Origin: a virus
IMG/VR virus record: IMGVR_UViG_3300015371_000013
Span: 1 to 64,000 of that record
Length of the DNA stretch: 64,000 nucleotides
Strand: one strand, 5' to 3'
The position numbers and the translations under genes were made by a program. Shown in pieces: positions 51,915 to 60,642 of this stretch. Each line of letters starts with the position of its first letter. Positions within the stretch are counted from its first letter, which is position 1. Under the pieces are notes generated by a model. That model was not told the origin of the DNA. It ran no database searches and saw only the letters and a list, made by a program, of their open reading frames with translations.

Positions 51915-53999
51915 CTAGGAGCCTGCCGTGCCGCGGAAGGTCCACTCGTCTTCGACATTGTTCTCGAAGAAGTATCCTGCGTTGGAGACAGCGTAGATCG
52001 TGAGGTCCACGCCTTCGTCGACGGTGTACGGCGAGCCCGATGCCGTCACAGCCGCGTTGGTATCGCCGCGACGGTAGGTGACACCGGTGGTGTCGACGAT
52101 CGAGAACGTCGAGTTGTCGGGGTCGAAGGTCGGCTCCTTGGGAGTGACCTTGGTGGCGCCCGCCGCAGCCTGCTTGATCACCAGGGCCGATCGGATCTTG
52201 GTGAGGGCTCCGGACGACCGGGCCTCGATCAGGTACTTGTACTGGTTGTAGTCGATGTCGAAGTCGTCGAAGAACGACACCTCGCCACCGCGATCGGCAC
52301 CGACCGTATAGTCCTGGAGGTTGACGATGATCCCGACCAGCTCGGGCTCGTCCTCCATGACCTCCACGGGCACGACCGAGGACACCCCCAGCTCGGAGGC
52401 CAGCTCGGACCCCGTCCGGTAGTAGCGACGTCCCTGGGAGTCACGGGCCAGGAGCATCTGGGTCATCACGGGCAGCGTGGTGTAGAACGTCGGCAGCCCG
52501 GAGCCCTTGTAGAAGCGCATGGACTCGAGAATCTTGTCCACGAGGTCCGTCTTGCGCAGGTCGCCATCGACGTCGACCATGATGGTGGCCGCATAGAGAT
52601 CGTCGTCGTTGAGGATCGAGCGAATGCCCGCCCCGTCCGTGGCCCCCTTGGGATCGCGGATCTTGTCCTCGTCGTCGACATCGCGACCGTCACCGATGAG
52701 AATGGCTCGCGCCAGCTCCTCGTCGAGCATGAGACGCATCTCGGCCTTCAGCCACAGCACGACGTCGAAGTCGGTGATGTCGATGATGTCGTCACGGTCG
52801 AGTCGTTGCTTCTTGTAGATCGTGCTCGGCGTGGTGACCCGCTTCATCAGGCCGAAGAACTCCTCCTTCTTCAGCGTGCCCTTGATGTATCCTCGGGCCC
52901 GGGCCTCGGCGTGGGTGATGTCCGCCGTGAGCGACTTGATCCGAGAGAACGGGCTCTTGCGCACGCCCGAGAGAACCGCTGCGACCCACTCGTTGCGACG
53001 CCTGTCGAACTCGGGGGTGTCGGTAATGGTTCGCGCATCCGGGAACAGGGTGTCGATGTTCTCGATGCCATGCTTGAAGGCGTAGTCCTCCACCGCCTCC
53101 TTCAGCGAGCCACGCTTGACGGCGTCCGCGGCGATGCCACGCATGGCGTCGTGGGAAAGCACGGTCCGGGGACCGCCATTGCCGTTGGAGGCGGCTTCGC
53201 TCGCCTTTTCGAAGACGTTGCGTCCGCTCATCTCGTTCTCGTCCTTGTCCTCGTGGGTGACGCCCTCCTCTTCGGAGGCGCTGGTTTCGGTGCTGGTTTC
53301 AGAAGTTGCGACACTCTCCAGAGCCGCGCCCACCATGTAGTGGACGACTTGCTGCTGATCTTCGGTCATCGACTCGTAGACATCCTGAACGGTCACATCG
53401 TCGTCATCCGACGAAGTCTCCGTCTCGGTCGTCTCGGTCGTCTCGGAGTTGTCGGCATGCTCGAGTTCGAGACCGGTGTAGATGATCGCTTCGTCAGAAA
53501 CGATGTCGACCTCTCCGTCAGCATGCGCGATCTCGATGTTGTCGATCAGAGCTCCGGGATTGGCTCCGGCCAGGACGAGTGAGAGCTCGCGAATGATCCC
53601 GTGAGAAACCTGCTTGGCCTTCTCGACGAGCGAATTAGCGAAGATCGACAGCGCGTTGATATCCTCGTGCTGCACCAACGTCTTCGCGTTCTTGCCCTGG
53701 GTTGTTTCGTTGAAGAACCCGTAGCAATATGTACCCTCGTTCTTGTGCTCGAGAACCGCGTGGCCCAGAACGTTTTCGGGTGAGTTGTGACCGTGCTGCC
53801 AAACCAGCGGAACCCGCTCGCCATCTTGGTGCTGAAAAGCGCCGCTGAGGATGGTTCGTCCGTCCGAGCACCTCAGGCCATACTTCGTAGCCCAGCCACT
53901 GAAATCAGGGACCGAGTGCATCAAGCTGTTCTCCGGCGAAGAGTCACCGAAGACCAGTCGGCGGGACTTTGCTCCCATTTTGACTGTTCCTTTCGTCAT
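51915..53999 (-). CDS. Prohead protease-major capsid fusion
   Basis: 694 residues. Residues 40-150 form an S78-type prohead protease: VPLVWQHGHNSPENVLGHA with the catalytic His and RELSLVLAGANPG with the Ser. An acidic Ser/Thr/Asp linker (178-235) could act as scaffold. From about 255 an HK97-fold capsid follows, with KHGIENIDTLFPDARTITD and LDRDDIIDITDFD. The final 80 residues are Ig-like, ending WTFRGTAGS. There is no internal stop or separate start, so one chain would be cut during maturation. Confidence 0.85.
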   Translation of the reverse strand: MTKGTVKMGAKSRRLVFGDSSPENSLMHSVPDFSGWATKYGLRCSDGRTILSGAFQHQDGERVPLVWQHGHNSPENVLGHAVLEHKNEGTYCYGFFNETTQGKNAKTLVQHEDINALSIFANSLVEKAKQVSHGIIRELSLVLAGANPGALIDNIEIAHADGEVDIVSDEAIIYTGLELEHADNSETTETTETETSSDDDDVTVQDVYESMTEDQQQVVHYMVGAALESVATSETSTETSASEEEGVTHEDKDENEMSGRNVFEKASEAASNGNGGPRTVLSHDAMRGIAADAVKRGSLKEAVEDYAFKHGIENIDTLFPDARTITDTPEFDRRRNEWVAAVLSGVRKSPFSRIKSLTADITHAEARARGYIKGTLKKEEFFGLMKRVTTPSTIYKKQRLDRDDIIDITDFDVVLWLKAEMRLMLDEELARAILIGDGRDVDDEDKIRDPKGATDGAGIRSILNDDDLYAATIMVDVDGDLRKTDLVDKILESMRFYKGSGLPTFYTTLPVMTQMLLARDSQGRRYYRTGSELASELGVSSVVPVEVMEDEPELVGIIVNLQDYTVGADRGGEVSFFDDFDIDYNQYKYLIEARSSGALTKIRSALVIKQAAAGATKVTPKEPTFDPDNSTFSIVDTTGVTYRRGDTNAAVTASGSPYTVDEGVDLTIYAVSNAGYFFENNVEDEWTFRGTAGS

Positions 54000-54015
54000 T
54001 TGGATCTTCGGCGCT

Positions 54016-54636
54016 CTAGAGCGCAGCTAGCTTTTGTTTGGCGACTGCGATTTGTCCTTTCATTTTGGTAGCCAAAGTCTTGAGTGAAGAGATCTTATGG
54101 GCTCTCTTCTTAGACTCTGCCTTATCCCCCTTGGACTTGTCGCCGTCCTTCTTATCTTTGGACTTCTCTGTCTGCTGTTTCTTGGCTCGATCTTTCTTGG
54201 CCTCACGGGCCTTTTCAGCCTTTTCGGCAGCGGTATCTGGTTTTTCTCGCTCTTTGGCTGCACGCTCCTTTTTGGCCGCCGACTTTCGGTCTTCACGAGC
54301 CTCTTCATGCTGCAATTCTCGAATCCGGGCTTCAATCTTTTGAAGTTTCCCCTCGAGAGATCGGATTTGAGTGGACAGTTCCTTGCGTTGCTTGGCTATG
54401 GCTTCCTTATGGATCTGGTCCATAGTCTTGCCGGTACGAGGATCGATCCTACCGACTTTAGCCCGGGCTCTACGCTGCTGGGCTCGATTCTCTGCCCGGG
54501 TATCGACATCGAAATCCTCGGCTCTGCCCTTACGACGACCTTTCAACTCTCGGGTTCTCAGATAATATTGATGAGCTTTGATCGGATCGTAAAGGGGACC
54601 GTGACGAAGCTCGAATTCAGTGGGAGTTCGCATCAT
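54016..54636 (-). CDS. Coiled-coil protein between portal and capsid (scaffold-like)
   Basis: 206 residues, ATGA overlap with the portal. RHGPLYDPIKAHQYYLRTRE and LKGRRKGRAEDFD open it, followed by long Lys/Glu/Ala coiled coil. Composition and place suggest scaffolding or head-maturation, with no catalytic motif. Confidence 0.65.
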   Translation of the reverse strand: MMRTPTEFELRHGPLYDPIKAHQYYLRTRELKGRRKGRAEDFDVDTRAENRAQQRRARAKVGRIDPRTGKTMDQIHKEAIAKQRKELSTQIRSLEGKLQKIEARIRELQHEEAREDRKSAAKKERAAKEREKPDTAAEKAEKAREAKKDRAKKQQTEKSKDKKDGDKSKGDKAESKKRAHKISSLKTLATKMKGQIAVAKQKLAAL

Positions 54637-55961
54637 TCACCCGCCAATGCTGCGTCGGCTTCGGCTCCCGTTGCCGCAAGCTCCTCGATCATGGCTTGGG
54701 CTGCTGGATCACCTTCATCAGTGATGTCTTCCGCCGTGGAATCAACGACCTCAACCCCCGTATCCCCCTGAGGCATGTTGGCATTGATCAACTTATCGGC
54801 CTTAGGCTCCTGAGACGGCTTCATCCCGATGGCCTGTCGGATCTCGTTGGACGAGGTGATCTCGTTTCGGGTGAACTTGTCGGCGATGTCAGCGATGCCA
54901 CCTTCGCCACCAATGGGCACGAACTTGAATGGATCTCGGAAGTACATGATCGACTGACCCTGAGTACGTGCCGTCTTGGTGAGAAAGACTCGGATCATCG
55001 ATTCCACGATTGAATCCAACAGAGGCTCGATGGTACGAGCGTAGTAGTTCAGCATGACCTTCTCATCAGCCGTGCCGTTCATAACCTCCGGAGTCAATCC
55101 CAGCTCACCGTACAGCTGGGTTTTAAGTTCTTGAATTTGCGGTAGGAGGTTGTTGTCTACGGCACGATTAAGTTGAACGATCTTCTCAGTACCATCAGTA
55201 TAGGCGATGCCATACTGACTTCCCTTGAGCTGAAACTCAATATCCTTTCGCCTTTGTTCGGCCTGCTGACGACGAGCTTCCGACTTGATGACATAAGGAA
55301 GCTGAATGATGAGGTCGAGCTTGCCCGAAGCCGACTGTTCATCCACGGTATCGAGAAGATTGAGCTTACGAATCAATCGTTGCAAGGTCGAATTCGGCTC
55401 ATTCATCACCGAATATAGAGGATTCTCGACGATGGCCACCGTCTTCTTGGGAAGTGTGATCTCTTCTCGAGTTCCCCGATTTTCATCGTACAGAGAAACT
55501 CGAACATGGTGAGGAAACCATGTCATGATGCGACCCACACGCATGGTCTTGATGTCGTAGCCCCCTGATTCCTCTGGAGACAAGGTGGTGTCTACGGGGA
55601 CAATGGCAGCCACACCTTCATCCAGGATGGTCATGGCGATGTCTTGACGAAATGCTCGACCCGCCTGATCGACATTGGCCTCCAAAGTCAAACAGTTGTC
55701 GAGACCACTTTCGATGTCTTCCAAATATCGGCGTTGCTCATCAGTACGGACATGCCTCATAGGCACCGAAGCCACATCGATACCAATCCGGGTATAAATC
55801 GAGGAGATGATCGATCGCTCATTCGAAAACCGAGGACGAATTCGATCGGGCCGTCCACCAAAATATGATCCGGACACGATCTCCATCGGGCGATCTCTCA
55901 CGCTGTCACTATCTGTGAACGCGTTCCAAGCGTGTCTCAGCCGGTCTCCGAGCTTTGCCAT
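54633..55961 (-). CDS. Portal protein
   Basis: 442 residues. MAKLGDRLRHAWNAFTDSDS, SSIYTRIGIDVASVPMRHV, a central VENPLYSVMNEPN and ELGLTPEVMNG fit HK97-type portals; the C-terminal tail is acidic. Followed by the scaffold-like and capsid genes. Confidence 0.85.
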   Translation of the reverse strand: MAKLGDRLRHAWNAFTDSDSVRDRPMEIVSGSYFGGRPDRIRPRFSNERSIISSIYTRIGIDVASVPMRHVRTDEQRRYLEDIESGLDNCLTLEANVDQAGRAFRQDIAMTILDEGVAAIVPVDTTLSPEESGGYDIKTMRVGRIMTWFPHHVRVSLYDENRGTREEITLPKKTVAIVENPLYSVMNEPNSTLQRLIRKLNLLDTVDEQSASGKLDLIIQLPYVIKSEARRQQAEQRRKDIEFQLKGSQYGIAYTDGTEKIVQLNRAVDNNLLPQIQELKTQLYGELGLTPEVMNGTADEKVMLNYYARTIEPLLDSIVESMIRVFLTKTARTQGQSIMYFRDPFKFVPIGGEGGIADIADKFTRNEITSSNEIRQAIGMKPSQEPKADKLINANMPQGDTGVEVVDSTAEDITDEGDPAAQAMIEELAATGAEADAALAGE

Positions 55962-55976
55962 ACATCACCTCCTCTC

Positions 55977-56207
55977 TCATCGTGGCCAGATTTGACCGAC
56001 GTTGGGCTCCAGGTACTTCCCTTCTACACTAACCGCGCCTTGCACCACATAGGGGGATTGCAGTTTATAAGCTGGAAAGGGCACCGCATTTTCGCCCTCG
56101 GTCAAGAACGCATAAGCTGTGGGTGGCACTGTAAATATAATCGATCTCGGAATAACCTGACCCGAAGTTATACCCAAAGGAGAAGTTACATTGGCTATGA
56201 TTGCCAT
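55977..56207 (-). CDS. Small virion-type protein, copy 2 of duplicated module
   Basis: 76 residues, TGATG overlap. Ends YLEPNVGQIWPR, identical in style to LEPNVGQIWPR of the 101-residue protein at 57203. Probably a partner of the 326-residue protein before it. Confidence 0.6.
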   Translation of the reverse strand: MAIIANVTSPLGITSGQVIPRSIIFTVPPTAYAFLTEGENAVPFPAYKLQSPYVVQGAVSVEGKYLEPNVGQIWPR

Positions 56208-57187
56208 CAGGCTGATACTCCGGTATCCCACATACGACCATCGGCAGCATTATAAGGAACCCACAACCGGCTTTGAAGCACGTAGCCATCACCGAAAGAA
56301 AATCCTACCGGAGGCACTGTGGTGTTGACTCGCATGCGCTTCACTTTTCCTACTGCCCAACCCATCGTAGGATACCCTCGCGAATCAGATGCTCCAAACG
56401 CTTGATAAAGAGTAATTCCTTGTTCTGCGACTAGACGTTGACCACCTTGAAGAGCATCATTTAGTTTGAGATCACCCTCGAAACCCAAAACTGGACCATT
56501 AACCGAAGTCAAACTAAGCATGTTCATCAAAGCACAGCCAAAATGACTGATTCCAGCCACGGCAGGATTACGAAGCATATGTCCTTGAGCAGAGCTCGGT
56601 GCTGCAGACCCATAACAATGAACCGGCATGGCGATGGGAAGAGTCATGATCGGAGTATAGGTGCCACAATGGAAAAACCCGTTGGAAGCCCCACTAAACG
56701 CCACGGCAAACCCATCATCAGCTACGATGATCCAATACTTGGTTGAGCTTCCACTAGGTGCCCATGAGTTAAAATACGGAGTACCCTGAGCAGATCCGTT
56801 AGGGACTGTGGTACTCAGAATATAAGTAGTAGCATCAGGAATACGACCTAGTGAATCGTATACTATCGCTCCAGTAGTAGCAGAAGCCGAACAGAACTTC
56901 GCCACCGTATGCGTCGCTAAGGTATAACTCTCACAAATAAAGAAACGAAGCGATCCGTCACCCAAGGTGCGCCCGATGACCACGAAATAATCAGAGGGTA
57001 ACCCCGACTGAGAAGCCAAGCACTTAAATACATACCAACGCACGAGACCGCTAGCCGGAGTAAACTCCTCGACTAGATCCCAGGCAGCGTGAACAATGAG
57101 ATCGTCACGAAGCTGCTCAACCATAGCCAATCCAACCGACCCCGCATCGGGCTGATTGATGGTACCGGTGGTAAACGCGAGTGCCAC
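56207..57187 (-). CDS. Putative fibre/decoration protein, copy 2
   Basis: 326 residues. TTGTINQPDAGSVGLAMVEQ, WYVFKCLASQSGLPSDYFVV and RTLGDGSLRFFICESYT align with the protein at 57508 over the whole length. Beta-rich, no enzymatic motif. Located between terminase and portal. Confidence 0.65.
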   Translation of the reverse strand: MALAFTTGTINQPDAGSVGLAMVEQLRDDLIVHAAWDLVEEFTPASGLVRWYVFKCLASQSGLPSDYFVVIGRTLGDGSLRFFICESYTLATHTVAKFCSASATTGAIVYDSLGRIPDATTYILSTTVPNGSAQGTPYFNSWAPSGSSTKYWIIVADDGFAVAFSGASNGFFHCGTYTPIMTLPIAMPVHCYGSAAPSSAQGHMLRNPAVAGISHFGCALMNMLSLTSVNGPVLGFEGDLKLNDALQGGQRLVAEQGITLYQAFGASDSRGYPTMGWAVGKVKRMRVNTTVPPVGFSFGDGYVLQSRLWVPYNAADGRMWDTGVSA

Positions 57188-57202
57188 TCTTTACCTCCTC
57201 TC

Positions 57203-57508
57203 TCAGCGGGGCCAGATTTGTCCGACGTTGGGTTCCAGAACGTCAAGCGTAGGACTAAGAATGCTATTAATAGATCGAGTAATTCCTGGACCAGGAAGAA
57301 CCCATCCTGGATCAGCTTCTAGAGTAGTGTCTATAAGAAATCCTCCTGCCATAGGAGCAGTCGGAAATCGATTCGTGATAGGGCCTGAAAGAAGATCGAT
57401 CGAAGTCAGAGTGGTCCGATCAATCAAATCCCCCGTAGGAATTGGAGGGAGGAATTCAAGCGTGGTTATAAGAGGAGTTACTTCAACTAGGTTGCCCTGA
57501 ACCGCCAT
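57203..57508 (-). CDS. Small virion-type protein, copy 1 of duplicated module
   Basis: 101 residues with beta-rich body and the C-terminal LEPNVGQIWPR shared with the 76-residue copy. Overlaps the preceding fibre-like gene. Confidence 0.6.
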   Translation of the reverse strand: MAVQGNLVEVTPLITTLEFLPPIPTGDLIDRTTLTSIDLLSGPITNRFPTAPMAGGFLIDTTLEADPGWVLPGPGITRSINSILSPTLDVLEPNVGQIWPR

Positions 57509-58479
57509 CAGGAAGCCGCCACTCCGGTGTCCCAGACCCGATAATCAGTAGGATGAAAAGGAACCCACAGCCGGTTCTGAAGCACGTAAGCATCTCCAAA
57601 AGCAAATCCAGGAGGAGTCTGGCCTCCACCCACCCTAAGACGCTTATGCTTCCCCAGAACATAGCCAAATCCTGGAATCCCAATCTGCGGTTGATACTGG
57701 AGAGTAACCATTCCAATCTCGGCGACCGCTCGTTGATTACCTTGCAGTTTGTCATTGTAATTCATATACGAGGCAAATCCGAGAATATTCTGAGTCGGCT
57801 GACTTGAACCTTGCCCTCCGGTGAACCCCAAAGCACCCCCAAACATATTGCTAACATTGGCTACCGCCGGATTACGACAGAAAATCCCAATACCGTCATA
57901 ACCCATAATCATGATAGGCAAGGTCATGGACAACTGGGTAAGGGGAATAAACGCCCCACCATGGACATATCCGTTGGACGCGCCATTGAAGGCTACTGAA
58001 AATCCGTCATTATCGACAATCAGCCACCACTTTGTTGACGTACCACTGGGAGTCCAGGTAGTGAAATTGGGGAAAGGACCTCCTCCAGTGTTAAACGGCC
58101 CAGTAGCCAACACAAAAGTATTTGGTACAGCCAATCGTCCTAGAGAATCATAATTGTAACTAGAAGTATAGTTTTGCCCGATGGAAAAATATGTCATGAT
58201 ATGGGCAGCCGCGGTATACTCTTCACAGATAGAAAAGCGAAGCGATCCGTCACCGAGGGTACGAGAAATAACCAAAAACCAATCAGCCGACATACCGGAT
58301 TGCGAAGCCAGACACTTGAACACATACCAACGCACGGTACCGCTAGCTGCGGTAAATTCCTCGACCAAATCCCAGGCTACGTGGGCAACGAGCTCATCTC
58401 GGATCTTCTCAACCATGGCCAATCCAACTGATCCCGCATCCGGTTGGTTGATGGTTCCGGTATTAAAGCTAATTGCCAT
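57508..58479 (-). CDS. Putative fibre/decoration protein, copy 1
   Basis: 323 residues from the ATG at 58479. NTGTINQPDAGSVGLAMVEK, WYVFKCLASQSGMSADWFLV and RTLGDGSLRFSICEEYT show homology to copy 2 at 56207. Confidence 0.65.
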   Translation of the reverse strand: MAISFNTGTINQPDAGSVGLAMVEKIRDELVAHVAWDLVEEFTAASGTVRWYVFKCLASQSGMSADWFLVISRTLGDGSLRFSICEEYTAAAHIMTYFSIGQNYTSSYNYDSLGRLAVPNTFVLATGPFNTGGGPFPNFTTWTPSGTSTKWWLIVDNDGFSVAFNGASNGYVHGGAFIPLTQLSMTLPIMIMGYDGIGIFCRNPAVANVSNMFGGALGFTGGQGSSQPTQNILGFASYMNYNDKLQGNQRAVAEIGMVTLQYQPQIGIPGFGYVLGKHKRLRVGGGQTPPGFAFGDAYVLQNRLWVPFHPTDYRVWDTGVAAS

Positions 58480-58480
58480 A

Positions 58481-58990
58481 TTACTCCGTCCTGAAGTAGT
58501 GGTAGGTGACGGAAATCGAATTTGCCGTGAGACCAAGATTTGTTACAGTGGAGTAAAAATTCGAATCGAACGCATCCTGAGAAGTCATGTCCACGGCAGG
58601 ACTAAGAATCAGCTCGAGCAGCCCTACGTAAGTCACTACCTCAAGCAGACGACCGTGATTACCCTGAGGCTTGATTCCGATGGATCGTGTAATATCGGCG
58701 TCACGTGTAGCACTGGTGGGATAGAGCCGTACCCGAGCTGGACGATTGGTGGCAATCTTGTACAACCTCACTGACGGATATAACTCAAGGGTGTCAGTTT
58801 CCGTCGAACCCGCGTTCAATACTGCAGTATTCTCGGTCTTAATCACCCGAGTAGAAAACCCACCACCAATCATGAGTGGTTCGCCCAACTCATTAAAAAG
58901 TTGTAGCTTCTCCGGCAAGAGATTGGGATCTTGGGGATCGCCCGACGTGAGGAGCATCTGACGAGTTCGCTGCTGGGTAACTCTGGCCAT
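58481..58990 (-). CDS. Beta-rich virion-type protein
   Basis: 169 residues. QMLLTSGDPQDPNLLPEKLQ, then strands with NRPARVRLYPTSATRDAD and LTANSISVTYHYF. Probably structural; located in the terminase-portal interval. Confidence 0.6.
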   Translation of the reverse strand: MARVTQQRTRQMLLTSGDPQDPNLLPEKLQLFNELGEPLMIGGGFSTRVIKTENTAVLNAGSTETDTLELYPSVRLYKIATNRPARVRLYPTSATRDADITRSIGIKPQGNHGRLLEVVTYVGLLELILSPAVDMTSQDAFDSNFYSTVTNLGLTANSISVTYHYFRTE

Positions 58991-59184
58991 CAGACCTCCT
59001 TCTTTAGTTTCGATATCGGCTGATCTCCAATGAGCTTTAAAACGTCTTCTGGTGATGCCCCTTCAATGAGAATGGGTGTAGTCGAGAATGGAAGCGTAGA
59101 ATATACCCAGTCACCCGCTTCTTCGTTCTTTCTCGCTGCGGCTTCCAACCTCTCGACCGCCTTCTTATCAGCCGGAGCGCTCAT
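58990..59184 (-). CDS. 64-residue protein
   Basis: Helical N-terminus (KKAVERLEAAARKNEEAGD) and short beta end. Overlaps both neighbours. Function unknown. Confidence 0.6.
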   Translation of the reverse strand: MSAPADKKAVERLEAAARKNEEAGDWVYSTLPFSTTPILIEGASPEDVLKLIGDQPISKLKKEV

Positions 59185-60629
59185 CTAACCCCTCCCATTT
59201 CATCAAATAGAGCTTTGGCCGCAGTTAGCTGTTTCGTCGTAAGTTTACTACGCATCTCAGGAGTAAAGTAATGTCCGGACAATTCCGCCAATGCCTCAGC
59301 CGGTTCTGTGGCTCCGTATGGACTCAATTTGCTCAACTCTTTAAAGCTCAAACCATGCTTTTTGAGAATGGCTTTGTGAGCGTTGTGTTTGCTCTTAGAC
59401 CATTTGAGCTGAGATCTGACCTGAGCTGTAATACTACTACCACTTCCTGAACCTGACATCATATCCCAGGCATCCGGAATCTCACCATGTGCCACAGCCA
59501 GCATATGACCCATTTCGTGATAGCCCAGAAACTTCTTTGTGAAGATTCCCGGTTGAAGTCGCTTCACATACTCGGCTTCACTAGGAGAATATCCATCAAA
59601 CAGATCGTTGTACATCAAACGAGCTTCACCCTTCTTGATTCCCATTACCGCAGCCGGTGACTTTCCAGCCAAAAGTCCTTCCATTCCCGGAACCTGCGAC
59701 ATGGGTACAACTTCGACTGCCAGATCCCTTACTGACGGATATCGCTTTCGCATGTCTTCGAACGTATCGATAAGTTCGGCATGATGCCGAGCTACCATCT
59801 CGTTGGCAAACCCAGTCTTTGGGCGAATATCAGCATAGCCTTTGCTAAGATCTACTACCAGATCTCCAGGCCGCTTGAGCTGAAAGGCTGGATTGTCTCG
59901 CCCTAAGCCTTTCAGCAGAACCTCAGGATTAGCTGGTTTCCGAGGGCCCAGACTGCTGATGTTAAATCCGGCTCCCCCACTTGAATACGCCTTGTACGCT
60001 ACGAATCCGACTACCGAAGCCGCTCCGATACCGAGAGCAATCTTTTGATTTCGAGTAAGACCCTTCCTCTTTCCACCCTGTTCTTGAGGTGGTAAAGTCG
60101 GATCTATTTTTTCCGAAGTCTGCGATGACGATTTAGTCGCAAGCTTGAGATTCGGCTTACCTACTGCCAATTCTGCAGCTCGTTGTCGTTTCTCGGATTC
60201 GTTTCGAGCCACGGCCTCCCGAGACGAAGTCTCCTCCTTCTTTTGGATTCCCCAGCGCATGCCTTTGACGCCGTGATGAGCCAAAGACTCCGGGGGCTCC
60301 TCATCCAGCTGTGAGTAATATCGTCTCAGCGCGTTGGCGGCTTTTTTCTTCTCTTCATCAGAGACCCCCTTGAGCCCGCCTCGAGCGCCTGCCAAAGCCG
60401 CAGCGGCAGCATGCACGCCGTTTCGATTCAGAGAGCCGTCTGGCGTCTTGACCGGTAACTTGCACTGACTCTTGGAGGTCGGTTCTCCATCGTGAATATG
60501 AACTAGACATGCCGCATGCCACTGCTCAAGCGTGTAGTCCGCTTTGGTCCAATTGCTCCACGGCGTCTCGGAAATATGGGCGAGTGCCTCTTCTGGGGAG
60601 GCAAACACTTGATTACCTCCCTGGTACAT
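59181..60629 (-). CDS. Head-associated protein with HExxH metallopeptidase motif
   Basis: 482 residues, AGGAGG before the ATG. 50-80: PVKTPDGSLNRNGVHAAAAAL. 116-128: LAHHGVKGMRWGI, a motif typical of phage capsid-maturation or MuF-type proteins. 197-214: hydrophobic segment. 371-375: HEMGH in a zinc-metallopeptidase context, followed by EPAEALAELSGH near 442-453 that could supply the third ligand. Likely packaged or head-associated protease or injected effector. Confidence 0.65.
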   Translation of the reverse strand: MYQGGNQVFASPEEALAHISETPWSNWTKADYTLEQWHAACLVHIHDGEPTSKSQCKLPVKTPDGSLNRNGVHAAAAALAGARGGLKGVSDEEKKKAANALRRYYSQLDEEPPESLAHHGVKGMRWGIQKKEETSSREAVARNESEKRQRAAELAVGKPNLKLATKSSSQTSEKIDPTLPPQEQGGKRKGLTRNQKIALGIGAASVVGFVAYKAYSSGGAGFNISSLGPRKPANPEVLLKGLGRDNPAFQLKRPGDLVVDLSKGYADIRPKTGFANEMVARHHAELIDTFEDMRKRYPSVRDLAVEVVPMSQVPGMEGLLAGKSPAAVMGIKKGEARLMYNDLFDGYSPSEAEYVKRLQPGIFTKKFLGYHEMGHMLAVAHGEIPDAWDMMSGSGSGSSITAQVRSQLKWSKSKHNAHKAILKKHGLSFKELSKLSPYGATEPAEALAELSGHYFTPEMRSKLTTKQLTAAKALFDEMGGVR

Positions 60630-60642
60630 TCAAGGCCTCCTT

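Noticed and set aside
51630-53582. 650-codon open frame on the plus strand
   Set aside because: Antisense to the capsid gene; composition is D/V/G/H/L-rich as expected from the shadow of a minus-strand gene, with no ribosome site.
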